Positions 36,801-46,700 of a stretch of 64,000 nt of DNA are shown here, piece after piece (positions within the stretch are counted from its first letter, which is position 1; each line of letters begins with the position of its first letter). The stretch is taken from assembly GCA_019802505.1 (NCBI GenBank), contig JAFMOC010000007.1:13340501-13404500 (forward strand). The letters run 5' to 3'. Source of the stretch: Corydoras sp. C115 (lineage: Eukaryota > Chordata > Actinopteri > Siluriformes > Callichthyidae). The notes under the pieces are model-generated. The model had not been told where the DNA came from. It was given only the letters and a program-made list of their open reading frames with translations, and searched no databases. Made by a program: the position numbers and the translations under genes.

Positions 36801-38491
36801 TTATGTTTTTGCATAACATCAAATATCAAAGCAATATTTTAGGACTTTTAAACTCAAAGATCAAAGATCAATTTATTACAAAAGGTAGAATAGATGACAG
36901 ATGAACTTCACAAACTGCATTTCACATAAAGATGGGGGTGACATCAGCACAACTCCAACTATATACCGTGATATATAGAGTAAATGCACTGAAACTGTCA
37001 AACAGGGGAGATGCTATTTGACATGGTGTTGAAAGAAAATCATGACTTTCAGGCTCTGTTTATATGACCCATGCAGGAATGCTGACACCAGACACTACTA
37101 GACTTCTCAGCACTATTTGTTATGACTAGAGGTTAACAGAATCACTAAATCTGAGATGTTAAATGAATAGGCATTCAGGTAAAACAAGAAGAATACATAA
37201 TATGGCAGGATGTAAAAACAATAAAATAAAACATATAATTTGTAATTGTACTTAACTATGTCCTATTTTTATTCCAGACACCACGGTTGTACCTATGGAG
37301 ATGGTCCTGTCTACATCTCAGCTAATCAGCTCTCGCTCTCTAAATGAATCAGATGAGACACTTGGGAAGAAACTGCTGTGCAAACTCAGTGAGTATAGAG
37401 CATACATGCATGCACACACACATAATGCCAGTGCTGATACCAACTGTATCTAAGTATTTCACTTGTTTGACTCACATGGGCCAAAATATTTTTACTGATT
37501 TGCTATAAATCATTAATTTTAGACTATAAAACACCAAATGGAAAATATATTTGAGGAAAGCTATTAACTACAAATGCAGTGTGTGTGGTTTATATCATAT
37601 TTACATTACAAACCATATAAACAAAATAAAATTGCATTAAGTATTAACAAGCTGTTCTATATTGTTTGTACATCTATACAAGCTGCAACAGCAAGGCACA
37701 CATCAAATTAAATGACTAGGAAGTAGTAAAAATAAGTATTCATAAATAAATTTTATGAACTTACATCACTGAATAACCTTACCCTTTAATGTTAGTTCAT
37801 TTGATCAAGTCCGCAGCATCTTAGAGTTAAAAAAGGCAAAAAAAAATTCCTAGTAAATATTCAAGCATCATTCATGTTACTGAGAATGTGGCATTCTCTA
37901 TAGTTTCTTTTTAACATATAGCATATAGATGTTAAACAGAATGTTCATGCATGGACTTTCAGAAATGTAAAAAATAAAGATTAATGAATAGTTTAATTTT
38001 TTGACACTTTATACATGTTATTAAATATTATGTAGAAAAGCATTAATCACTGTAGAAAATTATATTTAATACCACATTTTTACTTGAAAAGTCTACAGTA
38101 CAAATTGCAACTATAATTAAGTAATGAATTAAAGTAAATAACATTGACTTTAACTGTAGAGAAAAGCAAATAAAGTGGATAGTGTAAAGACATAAATCAT
38201 AATTAATTAAATTTTATACCTTCCATGTGTACCCGTGTTTAAGTTAACAACAAAATATAAACAATGTTTGGGCACCTAATGAATTGGCATATGTGTGTAC
38301 ATGTGTGTTATACACAAATGGTAACACTGCAGGTGTTCGGTCATTTCATAGTGATGAAATATGTAGTATCTTTTTTAACCGCATGTACAAATACCAATTT
38401 GTTTCCAGGTAACAAGAAGCAGAAAAGATCACGTGATGGAGAAAAACCAGGTGACATTTGTGAACAGTCCCAGGTGAAAACCTCGAACTAG
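26400..38491 (+). CDS. cnnm1: CNNM1 (metal transport mediator / ancient conserved domain protein), complete
   Basis: Ten exons join into 878 codons: 26400-27819, 32269-32412, 33303-33443, 33616-33785, 33895-33994, 35025-35170, 35385-35595, 36670-36780, 37278-37388 and 38409-38491. In order: signal or anchor segment (about 15-35); extracellular domain with NRS and NHT glycosylation sites (78-88); DUF21 membrane domain (about 190-335) with SGLVISMLALDPVEL and the E-I-L-P..SRHGLAIAS segment; acidic helical linker; CBS pair (about 375-520; GYTRIPV, DILFVKDLAFVDPDD, VMGIVTLEDVIEEIIKSE); cyclic-nucleotide-binding-like domain (about 545-660; DYFVLILQGRVEVEIGKEG, YYGVPAIM); and a cytoplasmic tail. 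CNNM proteins act at the plasma membrane in magnesium handling; CNNM1 is mostly neuronal in mammals. HCVFNDTKLD, the SPSD..FLRMDE tail and synteny favour CNNM1 over CNNM2-4. The start was chosen at MAADAADALL because the longer frame runs into a GT microsatellite. The human protein is longer (about 951 residues). Confidence 0.95.
28240..28485 (+). mobile_element. Mermaid-type SINE, partial
   Basis: Starts within the tRNA-like part (GGCTCGAATCCC). Keeps TGGAGTTTCC, CTCCTCTGGATGGGCATGGG and an AATGAATGAATGA tail. Lies in cnnm1 intron 1, sense orientation. Confidence 0.8.
29978..30294 (-). mobile_element. Mermaid-type SINE with target-site duplication
   Basis: Degenerate minus copy (about 29992-30280; TTTTGGGCGCTGGGCAGACA, TTTTTGGACTGTGGGAGG). 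Flanked by TGTATTGGAGTATT (29978-29991) and TGTATTGGAATATT (30281-30294), one mismatch in 14. In cnnm1 intron 1. Confidence 0.8.
30691..30892 (+). mobile_element. tRNA-derived SINE (V-SINE-like)
   Basis: tRNA-like head with GTTGGGCTATCAATCTAAAGG and box-B-like GGTTCAAATCC, then CCTTGAGCAAGGACC and the 3' tail CTTTGG...CTAAATGAC at 30844-30871. Lies in cnnm1 intron 1. Confidence 0.75.
32269..32412 (+). CDS. cnnm1: cnnm1 coding exon 2
   Basis: TTTTAAAG acceptor; encodes GKSHLAIVQRVNNEGEGDP and GIVTLEDVIEEIIKSE, the second CBS motif. It ends TAC A at a GTAAGC donor (phase 1). Confidence 0.95.
32413..33302 (+). other. cnnm1: cnnm1 intron 2
   Basis: AT-rich intron of 890 bp. A 115-codon open frame inside it (32878-33225) has no recognisable family and no domain-like composition. 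Nothing else seen. Confidence 0.75.
33303..33443 (+). CDS. cnnm1: cnnm1 coding exon 3
   Basis: GTTTGCAG acceptor; encodes TDNRTKRRVSRHERKQQDF and MRVKVSPQLLLATHRFL. It ends TCA G at a GTACGT donor (phase 1). Confidence 0.94.
33616..33785 (+). CDS. cnnm1: cnnm1 coding exon 4
   Basis: CTGCTTAG acceptor; encodes EVEPFKSSYISEKILVRLIK through YLYQRNKPVDYFVLILQ, the start of the cyclic-nucleotide-binding-like domain. Donor GTAAAT, phase 0. Confidence 0.94.
33895..33994 (+). CDS. cnnm1: cnnm1 coding exon 5
   Basis: TTCTGCAG acceptor; encodes GRVEVEIGKEGLKFENGPF and YYGVPAIMAVLPT, the second half of the cNMP-binding-like domain. Donor GTACGA, phase 1. Confidence 0.93.
34330..34500 (+). mobile_element. 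Possible mariner-type transposase remnant
   Basis: A frame reading WPVSGPLYSPDLAFSILHLM resembles the PPYSPDLAPSDYHLF motif around the last catalytic Asp of mariner-type transposases, with the second Asp lost. The flanks are not recognisable. Weak call. Confidence 0.25.
34583..34863 (-). mobile_element. Mermaid-type SINE, degenerate
   Basis: Minus copy with CATGCCCACCCAGGGTAGAA, ATCTATCGCTGGGCACAC and a CACTAAGCCACCGTGCCG head end. CCATTGT-like flanks suggest a decayed target duplication. In cnnm1 intron 5. Confidence 0.8.
35025..35170 (+). CDS. cnnm1: cnnm1 coding exon 6
   Basis: CATGCAG acceptor; encodes VHRSPSRSSGLNHSDTT, a glycine-rich stretch, then YLPDYSVRQLTDLQIIK. It ends CAAG at GTGATT, phase 0. 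Confidence 0.9.
35385..35595 (+). CDS. cnnm1: cnnm1 coding exon 7
   Basis: GCATGTAG acceptor; encodes VTRNHYQNAMTASRMDSSPQ and a Ser/Arg-rich low-complexity part of the cytoplasmic tail ending LNERNRIV. The donor is C followed by GTGAGT (phase 1). The open frame past it to 35648 is intronic. Confidence 0.88.
35596..36669 (+). other. cnnm1: cnnm1 intron 7
   Basis: AT-rich intron of 1074 bp between phase-1 splice sites. No repeat or gene was recognised in it. Confidence 0.7.
36670..36780 (+). CDS. cnnm1: cnnm1 coding exon 8
   Basis: GTTGTAG acceptor; encodes SKSDGQKSPSDSVFLRMDEI and a basic stretch. Two donors are possible 4 bp apart; GTGGGT after position 36780 keeps phase 1 and the frame of exon 9. 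Confidence 0.85.
36781..37277 (+). other. cnnm1: cnnm1 intron 8
   Basis: Intron of 497 bp, AT-rich, without recognisable features. Confidence 0.7.
37278..37388 (+). CDS. cnnm1: cnnm1 coding exon 9
   Basis: TATTCCAG acceptor; encodes TTVVPMEMVLSTSQLISSRS and DETLGKKLLCKL, matching the vertebrate VGKKLLRTL motif. Donor GTGAGT, phase 1. Confidence 0.88.
37389..38408 (+). other. cnnm1: cnnm1 intron 9
   Basis: AT-rich intron of 1020 bp. Nothing beyond the splice sites could be identified. Confidence 0.7.
38409..38491 (+). CDS. cnnm1: cnnm1 coding exon 10 with stop
   Basis: TTTCCAG acceptor; encodes SNKKQKRSRDGEKPGD and a short C-terminus ending KTSN before TAG at 38489-38491. The KRSRDGE motif aligns with KRSPDGE of mammalian CNNM1. 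Confidence 0.9.
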
Positions 38492-38837
38492 TGGTTGAGG
38501 CCTCCTTCATGTTCTTACATTTCCCACCAATGTGAAATTTGCTGCAGCCTCTTGACTTTTAAATAGAAAGATCATTTTTAAAAATGGCTACTTAAAATGG
38601 ACCTCGTTTTAGCCATTTCAAACGGACTTCCCCTTTTGGAAGTTGTGCTGAGGGATTACATATGGTCATAAATACTTCAGGAATCTATTCAGGTACCTGT
38701 AGGAATATTTTTGTTTAGTTTGGGGCTGTGAACAGACTTTTACTGTAAGATTTTTTCAGCTTTGGGATAATTTAAAGAGATTTAATTTTATAATTAACTC
38801 ATAGAACTTAAAAGGGAATGGTCACATGTTAAAAAAG

Positions 38838-38960
38838 TAATATTTTACTGGAAATTTTTAAATGAGCAGATCTTAAAAAAATGGTTAATTTAAAAAGCTA
38901 ATATTTTATTGGGGGATTTTAAATTAGCAGATCTTTAAAAAAATGGTTAATTTAAAAAGC
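38838..38960. repeat. Tandem duplication, about 61-bp unit
   Basis: Unit 38838-38898 and unit 38899-38960 share TAATATTTTA, GCAGATCTT, AAAAAAATGGTTAATTTAA and AAGC. It sits about 350 bp after the cnnm1 stop and is probably in its 3' UTR. Confidence 0.65.
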
Positions 38961-39111
38961 AGTTATTGGTTTTTATATATGTAGTATATATGTGAACTCA
39001 AGTTTTATCAACAAACACAAAAACACAAAGTGGTATAGAATAGACATTTTGTCAGTTTTTCTTGATTTAAAGTTTAAATAATCTTTGCAATTATATTACT
39101 CCACAAAACAA

Positions 39112-39117
39112 AATAAA
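39112..39117 (+). terminator. Candidate polyadenylation signal for cnnm1
   Basis: AATAAA about 620 bp after the cnnm1 stop. The region is AT-rich, so chance occurrence is likely and alternatives exist (for example 39249-39254). Confidence 0.3.
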
Positions 39118-39867
39118 AGTAACATTATTATTATTAAATTAGCAATTCACATAAGATATTTAAAAAGACTTTTAGAAATAGCACTGAAATTTACAAAAAA
39201 AAATACATTTCTCATCTTCCACTTAAGTCAAAAGGAGACAGACTACAAAATAAAGCAATACAAATATTTTAGCACCTATAATACAAGTCCAGTATATTAA
39301 AATTGTACATTTTTATTACTAAATACATTTTTGGGCATTAAATCGTAGCACAATTTCCATGTGACTGCTCCTGTTTAAGTTCTTTGTCTTACACATTCAA
39401 GCCTCAACTTTTGATGGGCTCACACCAAAACAGTTGTTTGTTAGTATTGTTTTGTTATAAATTTCTCAGTTTCATTAAACTTATTATTGTCACAGAGCAA
39501 TACATTCTAGACTAGAGATTTATCAAAAAACATAGCTATAACAAAGCACTTTAAATAAAGGAAGATTATTTAATTTGATACTCAGATGTACTGGTGTGTT
39601 GACATTTGATTATGTTTTGAAACTGCCTATATTAGGTAATTGCTAGTGCTATTAGCTTTACACAAGCTAACAGCCAAATAGGTATTTTTATAGTTATAAT
39701 GCTCAATAATATGTTTTTAATAATTTATTTGTATATTTATTTACTGTACATGTTAAGTATAAACTTATTTTAACTTAATTGGATGTTCTGTCACAGGCAG
39801 AAAGTTACTTATGAGATTGTGTAACAATTCTGGCTAATGCTGGACCAGGTCAATGTAGCTGAGAATT

Positions 39868-40357
39868 ACACCCACCAGCCACTTTATTAGGTACAGATCC
39901 ATGTTTCTACACACATTGGGCATTTACAGTTCTACTTACAACACTTTATTCTTTTGAAATTACAGTCCATTTATTTGTCATATAAATACTTTATTAATTT
40001 GTATCCACCTACTGTGCACTTAACATATCTATGTCATTGTTCCACCTTAAAGATGTAAAATAAGAGACTACAGCTCATTTGTTGCTTGTGTTAACCATTA
40101 ATGCACACAATGTACTACTTACAGAATGCTGGTGGCTAAACATTCTTGGTTGGTATATTTTCATCTCAACATTGTTACTAAGGTTACTTAGCACTGTCCT
40201 GATCATTGAGTAAAAGTGACTATTAAAAATGTAGAGAAACAAATTGGCCTGCAGTATGTATTTAAAATAATAGAACATGCACTTTTTTAGGAAATTGGAG
40301 CCAATAAAATATACAAGTAAAGAAACAATAAGGTGTACCAAAAGTGGCCATTGAGTT
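39868..40357. mobile_element. Probable non-autonomous DNA transposon with terminal inverted repeats
   Basis: The left end contains CACCAGCCACTTTATTAGG at 39873-39891. The reverse complement of the right end reads CAATGGCCACTTTTGGTACA near 40334-40355. Both carry the GGCCACTTTATTAGGTACA-type terminus common in fish genomes. The interior has no transposase frame. Confidence 0.45.
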
Positions 40358-41746
40358 CGTCGGTCTGTCTAGCTAGCTGGATGGATAAAATATTCAAATA
40401 GATTTTAATTGTATATAATTGTGTGGCTTTACATTAGCACTGAAATTTTTTTTAATTTTTTAAAATTTAAATATCAAACGAATTTCAACAAACATGAACA
40501 ACAAAACATGAAAGAATACAGTGTCATTATTTATTTAAACAAAAATAAAGCCAAAATTCAAAAGAAAGGTGTGTAAGAAATGTGCAACCCTAAAAGGTGC
40601 AACCCTACTTTATCCACGGGAATTCAAAGGATAAGTAGCATTCACGTAGTGCTAATGCCCTTGATTAATTATCCATCTTGAACCATTAGAGTGCACATGC
40701 AGTAATGTCCACTATATAAACCAGTTTATTCAGTAAGATGGCATGATATATATTTTAAAATGGTGCACTATTATCTAGACTGAGAAAACAGATACAGTTA
40801 TTATCTGGGGACGTTACTAAATCATTAACTACTTTTACTAATGCTGTTTCAAAGCCTTAATGGCACAAGTCTTTTATCTTTATTATTAATTAATATTATA
40901 TTTATCAGATTACTATAAAATTTTTATCTTTTTGGTACTTTGCTAATGGCAGCATTTAGTTACAGTTTCAATGGTTGGGGTATAATTTTTTTGGGTGACA
41001 TATCTTGCGAGTTTTCTCAGATTCTTGTATGCAATTCTTGTCTGCTGAATGGCCTAGTCTTTGTGTTGTACATTTCCATTGATATCCAGACAAAGAACTC
41101 TATCAGATAAATTGCACAGCATAAGCACAGCATCCTGACATAAAGAGTGGATGTCATCCCATTTCAAAAAGCCAGACATTACTTTAGAATTAGACCTTTT
41201 ATCAATTAAAATAGTGTTGTTCTCTGTTGGTCTCAACCATTTAGTGACCGCTGCAACGCACACACATTAATCCAGCAATTGTTCACACCTCTTTAACATT
41301 AGCTTGAGACATCTATGATTGTTAAAAAAAAGTGTTTCAAAAAATATAGTTAGCATTAGCCAGCAAATCTCCAACATCCAAAGAATACTGAGCAACCCAT
41401 TTCTAAATGGGGGATTCTTTAAATGGGGAAAATTGTTGGACACCTTTTTTTTAAAGGTGGTGCTTTGCTGTGTCTGTGTCGCCCAGTGGTCACTTACTCA
41501 AGGGTTCTGCAGCAAGGGTTCCAGTGCCACAAACAGAAAAACCAAATCCATGGCATTCCAGCTAGCAAAAGTGGTCACTTTCATAATGTTACAATGGCTC
41601 TAATATTACCCTGTTCTAGAACCCAAATTCAATTTCTAGCACTGAGATCGCCCTTATTAAGGACTAAAATATACTTTTAAGATGTAAAATAATCAGCAAT
41701 AACAAAGGGATAAAACATGTGCATGCTGAACTACTTTCATTCCACC

Positions 41747-41747
<1 letters not shown>

Positions 41748-41824
<77 letters not shown>
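41748..41824. repeat. (AT)n microsatellite
   Basis: About 38 AT units in the cnnm1-got1 intergenic region. Confidence 0.95.
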
Positions 41825-41828
<4 letters not shown>

Positions 41829-43503
41829 TTAGGATTCCTCCTGTGTTACAACTAAATCTAGAGGAGCAGTTAATTACAAGCTTGTGCAACTAGCAAGGGG
41901 CTATAAAATGTTAGAAGCTACACCACACTCCAGTGTATAGTCATGAAAAACAGAATCAATTGCTGATGAAAAAAAAGTATGGCAGCTATAAAATAACTAA
42001 AAAACAAACAATTGTTAAACTCAAAAATAAATATACAAAACACACAACATAACAAATCCAATCTTAGCTTTCTGGCTTCAAACAAGCAGCAGTTCCTCAC
42101 ATAAACTTAACTGGAACAGCACCATCCACTTTTGGTCTTGTTTTGCAGCCAGTTGACCTTGGCAGCTTGCATTTATTGAGTTGACCTCTATGTTTTCAAA
42201 GGTAATTCTAAAGTCAAATAAAATGTAAGGTCACATAACAGTTTAATATGAGACATGCAACAAAAACAATAATTACAAATGGACAATCAAACAAAATAAT
42301 AAAAAAAAGCGAGCTTAACAATGTTTCATGAACTGAAGCAACATTGTAATAAAAAAATTGGGCTAAATACCCTGAGAATTACGTGCGTCGGTAAAAGTCA
42401 TGTACAAAACCAATACTTTGAGTCATTGCTGTTAAAGTTGGCTCCATTCTGATTAAATACATAATAACACTGCAGTTTTCATGTGTTGTTCATCTGAGAT
42501 CATGTTTGCCCAGTTTTAATATATTTTAAAACCATCAATTTTAAATACATGCTTTCTTTTAAAGCCAACACAAAGTTGAACTCTTACAAGCTAAAGTAAG
42601 CTCTCAGAATTCATGTGGTTTGCAGTTTTATAAATAGGTCAGTCGAGAGCACAAAACTGACATTTTGAAGCTATACCTAAGTCAATAATGTATATAAGTA
42701 GCTTGCTACTGTATAAAATCCTATTCCCCATTAGCCTGCACAGTAGGAATGCTGCCCATATGATCAACAGGCATGCTACTGCTAAAGCTCTATTCTGTAG
42801 AGACAGTTGTTGATAAGTACTATCCTGAAGCTAACATCAAAGGTGCCATTCCTGCATCACTGCCTTCCTTTCACCAGCATACCATGATCATGCTAATCAG
42901 TCTGAACTTATTGTGCTGTCAGGTCACACACACTGGATGGCTATAAGGCACAGCATTTACAGAGCAAGATGTTTTTTTGCATGCATTGCAGTTTTGATGT
43001 GTAGGCCTTTGAAACCTTGCTTTACCTGCATGCGTAGAGAAGCCATTACTATCCAGATTTATATATTCATCAAAAGACAGGGCAGTTTGCACGACATACT
43101 TATACTGAGGAAATCCCAAAGCCTCTGAGCTGCAAGAAAGTTGATGCATTTTGACACGATTCCATCAGTTTACAGTGCTGCGTTTAAATGACTTAACCTG
43201 TGTGTGAAATGTAAATAGTGTCTCAAACAATAAGGACAAAGCAATAACAGAGGTATGACAATGCCCCCCCCCCCCATACAGTGCCTAAAGAAAACCACCA
43301 TACCCCTTTTACAGTTTTTCAGTCTAATATCATGGGTATGTGAACTACCTGTGAAACTTCAGGTGTCCAGTAGAGGGCATTGTGTTATCCTTAAGAATTT
43401 ATAGCTTACTGGTAACCTTCATTTATCCTTCGTTGAGGCTGTAGATTCATTTGAGGAAAGCTTGTTAGTTATCGTCAAGAACGTTAAAAGAGTAAAGAAA
43501 TAA

Positions 43504-43505
<2 letters not shown>

Positions 43506-43566
<61 letters not shown>

Positions 43567-43604
43567 TACATACACACACACACATATATATACATACACA
43601 CGTG
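43506..43604. repeat. Compound (AT)n-(CA)n microsatellite
   Basis: AT to about 43557, followed by CACACATACATACACACA-type sequence. Confidence 0.92.
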
Positions 43605-46366
43605 AAATATAGTTTTAGAGTATTATATAAGCTAGATCTGACCTCAAATCTAATTGTTTAAGAAGTATTGTCACTGTGATGCTGTACATGATTTCATCAT
43701 GAACTTGTTTATGTTTAACCAAAACTTTATTACTCTATTAATGTGTTGCCTTTAATCATATTACATCATATTACAATGCAGGTGTTTAAGCTGGAGCAGA
43801 ATGCTGAGTGACAGCTGTTTCACTATGGCATCCAATACAGTTACAGTTACAAAACTATTTATGCTCAAGGAAAAGAATAATGAACTAAACAGATAGATCT
43901 AAATTTGTTGTAGATTACTGTTAAACAAATGACTCTCCTTAAATGGTCTTAAAAAAAAGCAATAAACTCACCTTCAACGCATACTTACAACCAAACCACA
44001 GCAGTAATGTAATTCACTATACCACACTTCTCATGTTTATTTACTTAAATATTCAGCTATTCTAATTGTTGTTTTTATTTGATAACCTCATCTACCACAA
44101 GGCTGTCATGCCAGATTACTACAATAGCTGCTTTAATCATTGTTGTTTATGAGAGTAATGCCACGGAACATATTTGTTAAGAACAGAGGTGCAATCTTAC
44201 ACCTCACCACAAGTTTTCAGAAAATCTAACACAAATCACCTTCAAAGCCTATGAAATTATTTTATTTTTTTCCTGAATCGTGCCTTTCCACAAGTTCTTT
44301 CCTAAGGCACCTTTGTAACCAAGGTGAATTCTTTGTGTTCATGATCTAATGTTGATGTTACTTGGTAATTGTTTTAAAAGGTTGGATTTAATCAAGATTA
44401 GAACTGTTTCTCTAAGGCACTGGTCATTTACCAAAACCAACTGTTTTACTATAACATTTGTAAAACCGATTAGAGATTTTCTAATATCATTTTCTATTTC
44501 ATATAGTGGAGTGTGCAAATAGCTAAAAAAATTTACATTACATTTTTAAAATCCAACGTGAAGTATACATTACTATAAAGGTAGGATGATTTTCTGTAGA
44601 CACTGTATCTCTCCAGATCTTGCTTTTGAAAGGGTATGGTGTGTGCCTGCACTCAGGTCACATGGCCCAGCATTCAGTTGTATAATACTGTGAGCTGACT
44701 GCTCTACTGAGAGCACATGACAGGAGAGCTTGAGAAAGCACTCTAGTCTTACACTGCTGCATTGCAGGCAGAGGAACATGTGACATTCTGACATCGGGGC
44801 CCAGCCCCTTTAATGCACATGCGCACACCTACCCACACTCCACTAGCATTAAGAAAACAGACTACACTAGATCACTGCAGTACATACATATATTAAAGCC
44901 ATAAACTGTATTTTCATAAAAAGGGGAAAATGTGAAGCAATCTTGTCTATGTACTCTCAGTAAGATGGTTGGCAAAGATTTAGTATTAAAATTATGGCAG
45001 AAAGAAAATATTGTACATGTTTGTAAAATTATAGAGAAACAATCTATAAACACATATATATGAAATATAGTATATGAATGTTAAATTGAGCTTTTACAAT
45101 AAAGTTTTTCAATCAAATGCATTTAGTGGGATTTTTATTTCACTTGTAAATATTCTATATTCACAGGTAAGTTACATATATTAGGAGAGGGCACAATGAC
45201 TTGAAAAATATTATTGATTACTTAACTGCATGAGTACCATCATGATGTTACAAGTCTTTGGATACATTAATAAACACATTTGTTCCCATATCTCAAAATT
45301 TCTCTCATATTGTTAGAAATAAAAGTTCCACATCCAATAAAGCAGTCCAAATGACCATTTTAAGCAGATACAAAAATCTAAATTATAAATGACTTATTCC
45401 ATTTGTAAGTAGCCATGTAATAGGTGGGACAATGCACAACCAATTGCAAAATTAAACCGGATAAGCAAAATGAGGATGTAGAATGACAATCCTTAACCTA
45501 TGAAACATGATACTTTTGGTTATTTTAAATATTACTTGCCTTGCAATGGTAACTATGTGCATGTCTTCTTTAAGTGTTTGCTATTGTTCATATCACCCCA
45601 TAATATACAATATTAAGTACCAAACACAAAAGATGTATCAATATTTCATAAGTTTGTTTGCATTACAATCCTATTCTATATTGACAACTAGCAATTCCTA
45701 AAATATTTGAATTGTGTTTAAAAATAAATACAATAAATTACTAACACAGACAGGTGGCATCCTGTATAACAGTGTGTTTATTTGTTTGAAGGGGACTTAA
45801 ACATTTTGTCTATTGTGTTATTTTTAGTAGAATACACATATTTTACATATTAAGGGAATGAATTCGATGACATTTAAGCGATATGGCCAAAAAGCGAACC
45901 GTGGTGTTATGTTTGCCTGTATATATCAAAAGCAGTGGGCCAAATCTTTAACAGGCATGTACAGTATCAGCCAGTGGGCAAAGCAGTAATAAATATAAAC
46001 ACGACAAAGTGCAAACACTGTTATACCATGAACCTGAAGCATCACTGCATTTTGAAACTTTATATTCCATACATTGCTGTTATGATAGAGTTAATACACA
46101 TTTTAAAATTACTTTTCTGTTATGAAATGTGAGTGAAATGTATATTTTTAAAGGCGATACTTAACTAATTAACATAGTAAATAGATCTTACAACGCTTCC
46201 AAGTGAAAATACCGAAATGGCTTCAGTCATAGGTTTTTTTTTTTTAATCATACCATTGTAGAAGAAAGTGCTTTCTTGAGAATTGAAATAAAAGTACAAG
46301 GTTAAGCACAAATTGATGAACAGACTGACAAACTACTGTTGAAAGAGAATAGGAACTTAAAATACA

Positions 46367-46372
46367 TTTATT
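46367..46372 (-). terminator. Candidate polyadenylation signal for got1
   Basis: TTTATT on the plus strand (AATAAA on the minus strand), about 190 bp after the got1 stop. It is the first such motif downstream of the stop. Confidence 0.4.
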
Positions 46373-46560
46373 TTGAAAAGTTGATCCATTTGATTCTTAT
46401 ATGTACAGATAGCTATTGATTATGGAACCAGCCAATGAAAAACTGAGCTGAAGTTACTGTGAAAATTAACGGTTTGTGTGTGCGTGTACACTAATGAGAT
46501 CACCCTATGGACGATGCTCTTCTCATCAAACAAAAATGGAGAGAGGGTAAAGATAACTCA

Positions 46561-46700
46561 TTATTGAATCTTGGTGACCGCTTCATGAATAGACTCAGCA
46601 ACGTAGTCAATGTTCTTAGTGGTCAGGCCACACATGTTGATGCGACCACTGGCCATTAAGTAGATGTGCTTTTCTTTCACCATGTATTCCACTTGTTTGG
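46561..46700 (-). CDS. got1: got1 coding exon 9 with stop
   Basis: Encodes PKQVEYMVKEKHIYLMASGR, INMCGLTTKNIDYVAESIHE and AVTKIQ, then TAA. The arginine in SGRIN binds the substrate alpha-carboxylate in the family. Confidence 0.96.

Larger units (their letters stand above)
38492..39120 (+). other. cnnm1 3' UTR / downstream region (inferred)
   Basis: Sequence after the cnnm1 stop. It holds a tandem duplication of about 61 bp (38838-38960) and a first AATAAA at 39112-39117. The transcript end is not known from sequence; other AATAAA motifs follow further downstream. Confidence 0.4.
39121..46366. other. Intergenic region cnnm1-got1
   Basis: AT-rich convergent intergenic sequence. It holds a probable inverted-repeat element (39868-40357), TA/CA microsatellites (41748-41824, 43506-43604) and a poly-C run at 43264-43275. 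No gene supported. Confidence 0.55.

Noticed and set aside
43264..43340. Poly-C run followed by a CAGTGCCTAAAGAAAACC transposon-like end
   Set aside because: Resembles a common fish repeat terminus, but I could not find a second end or a body.
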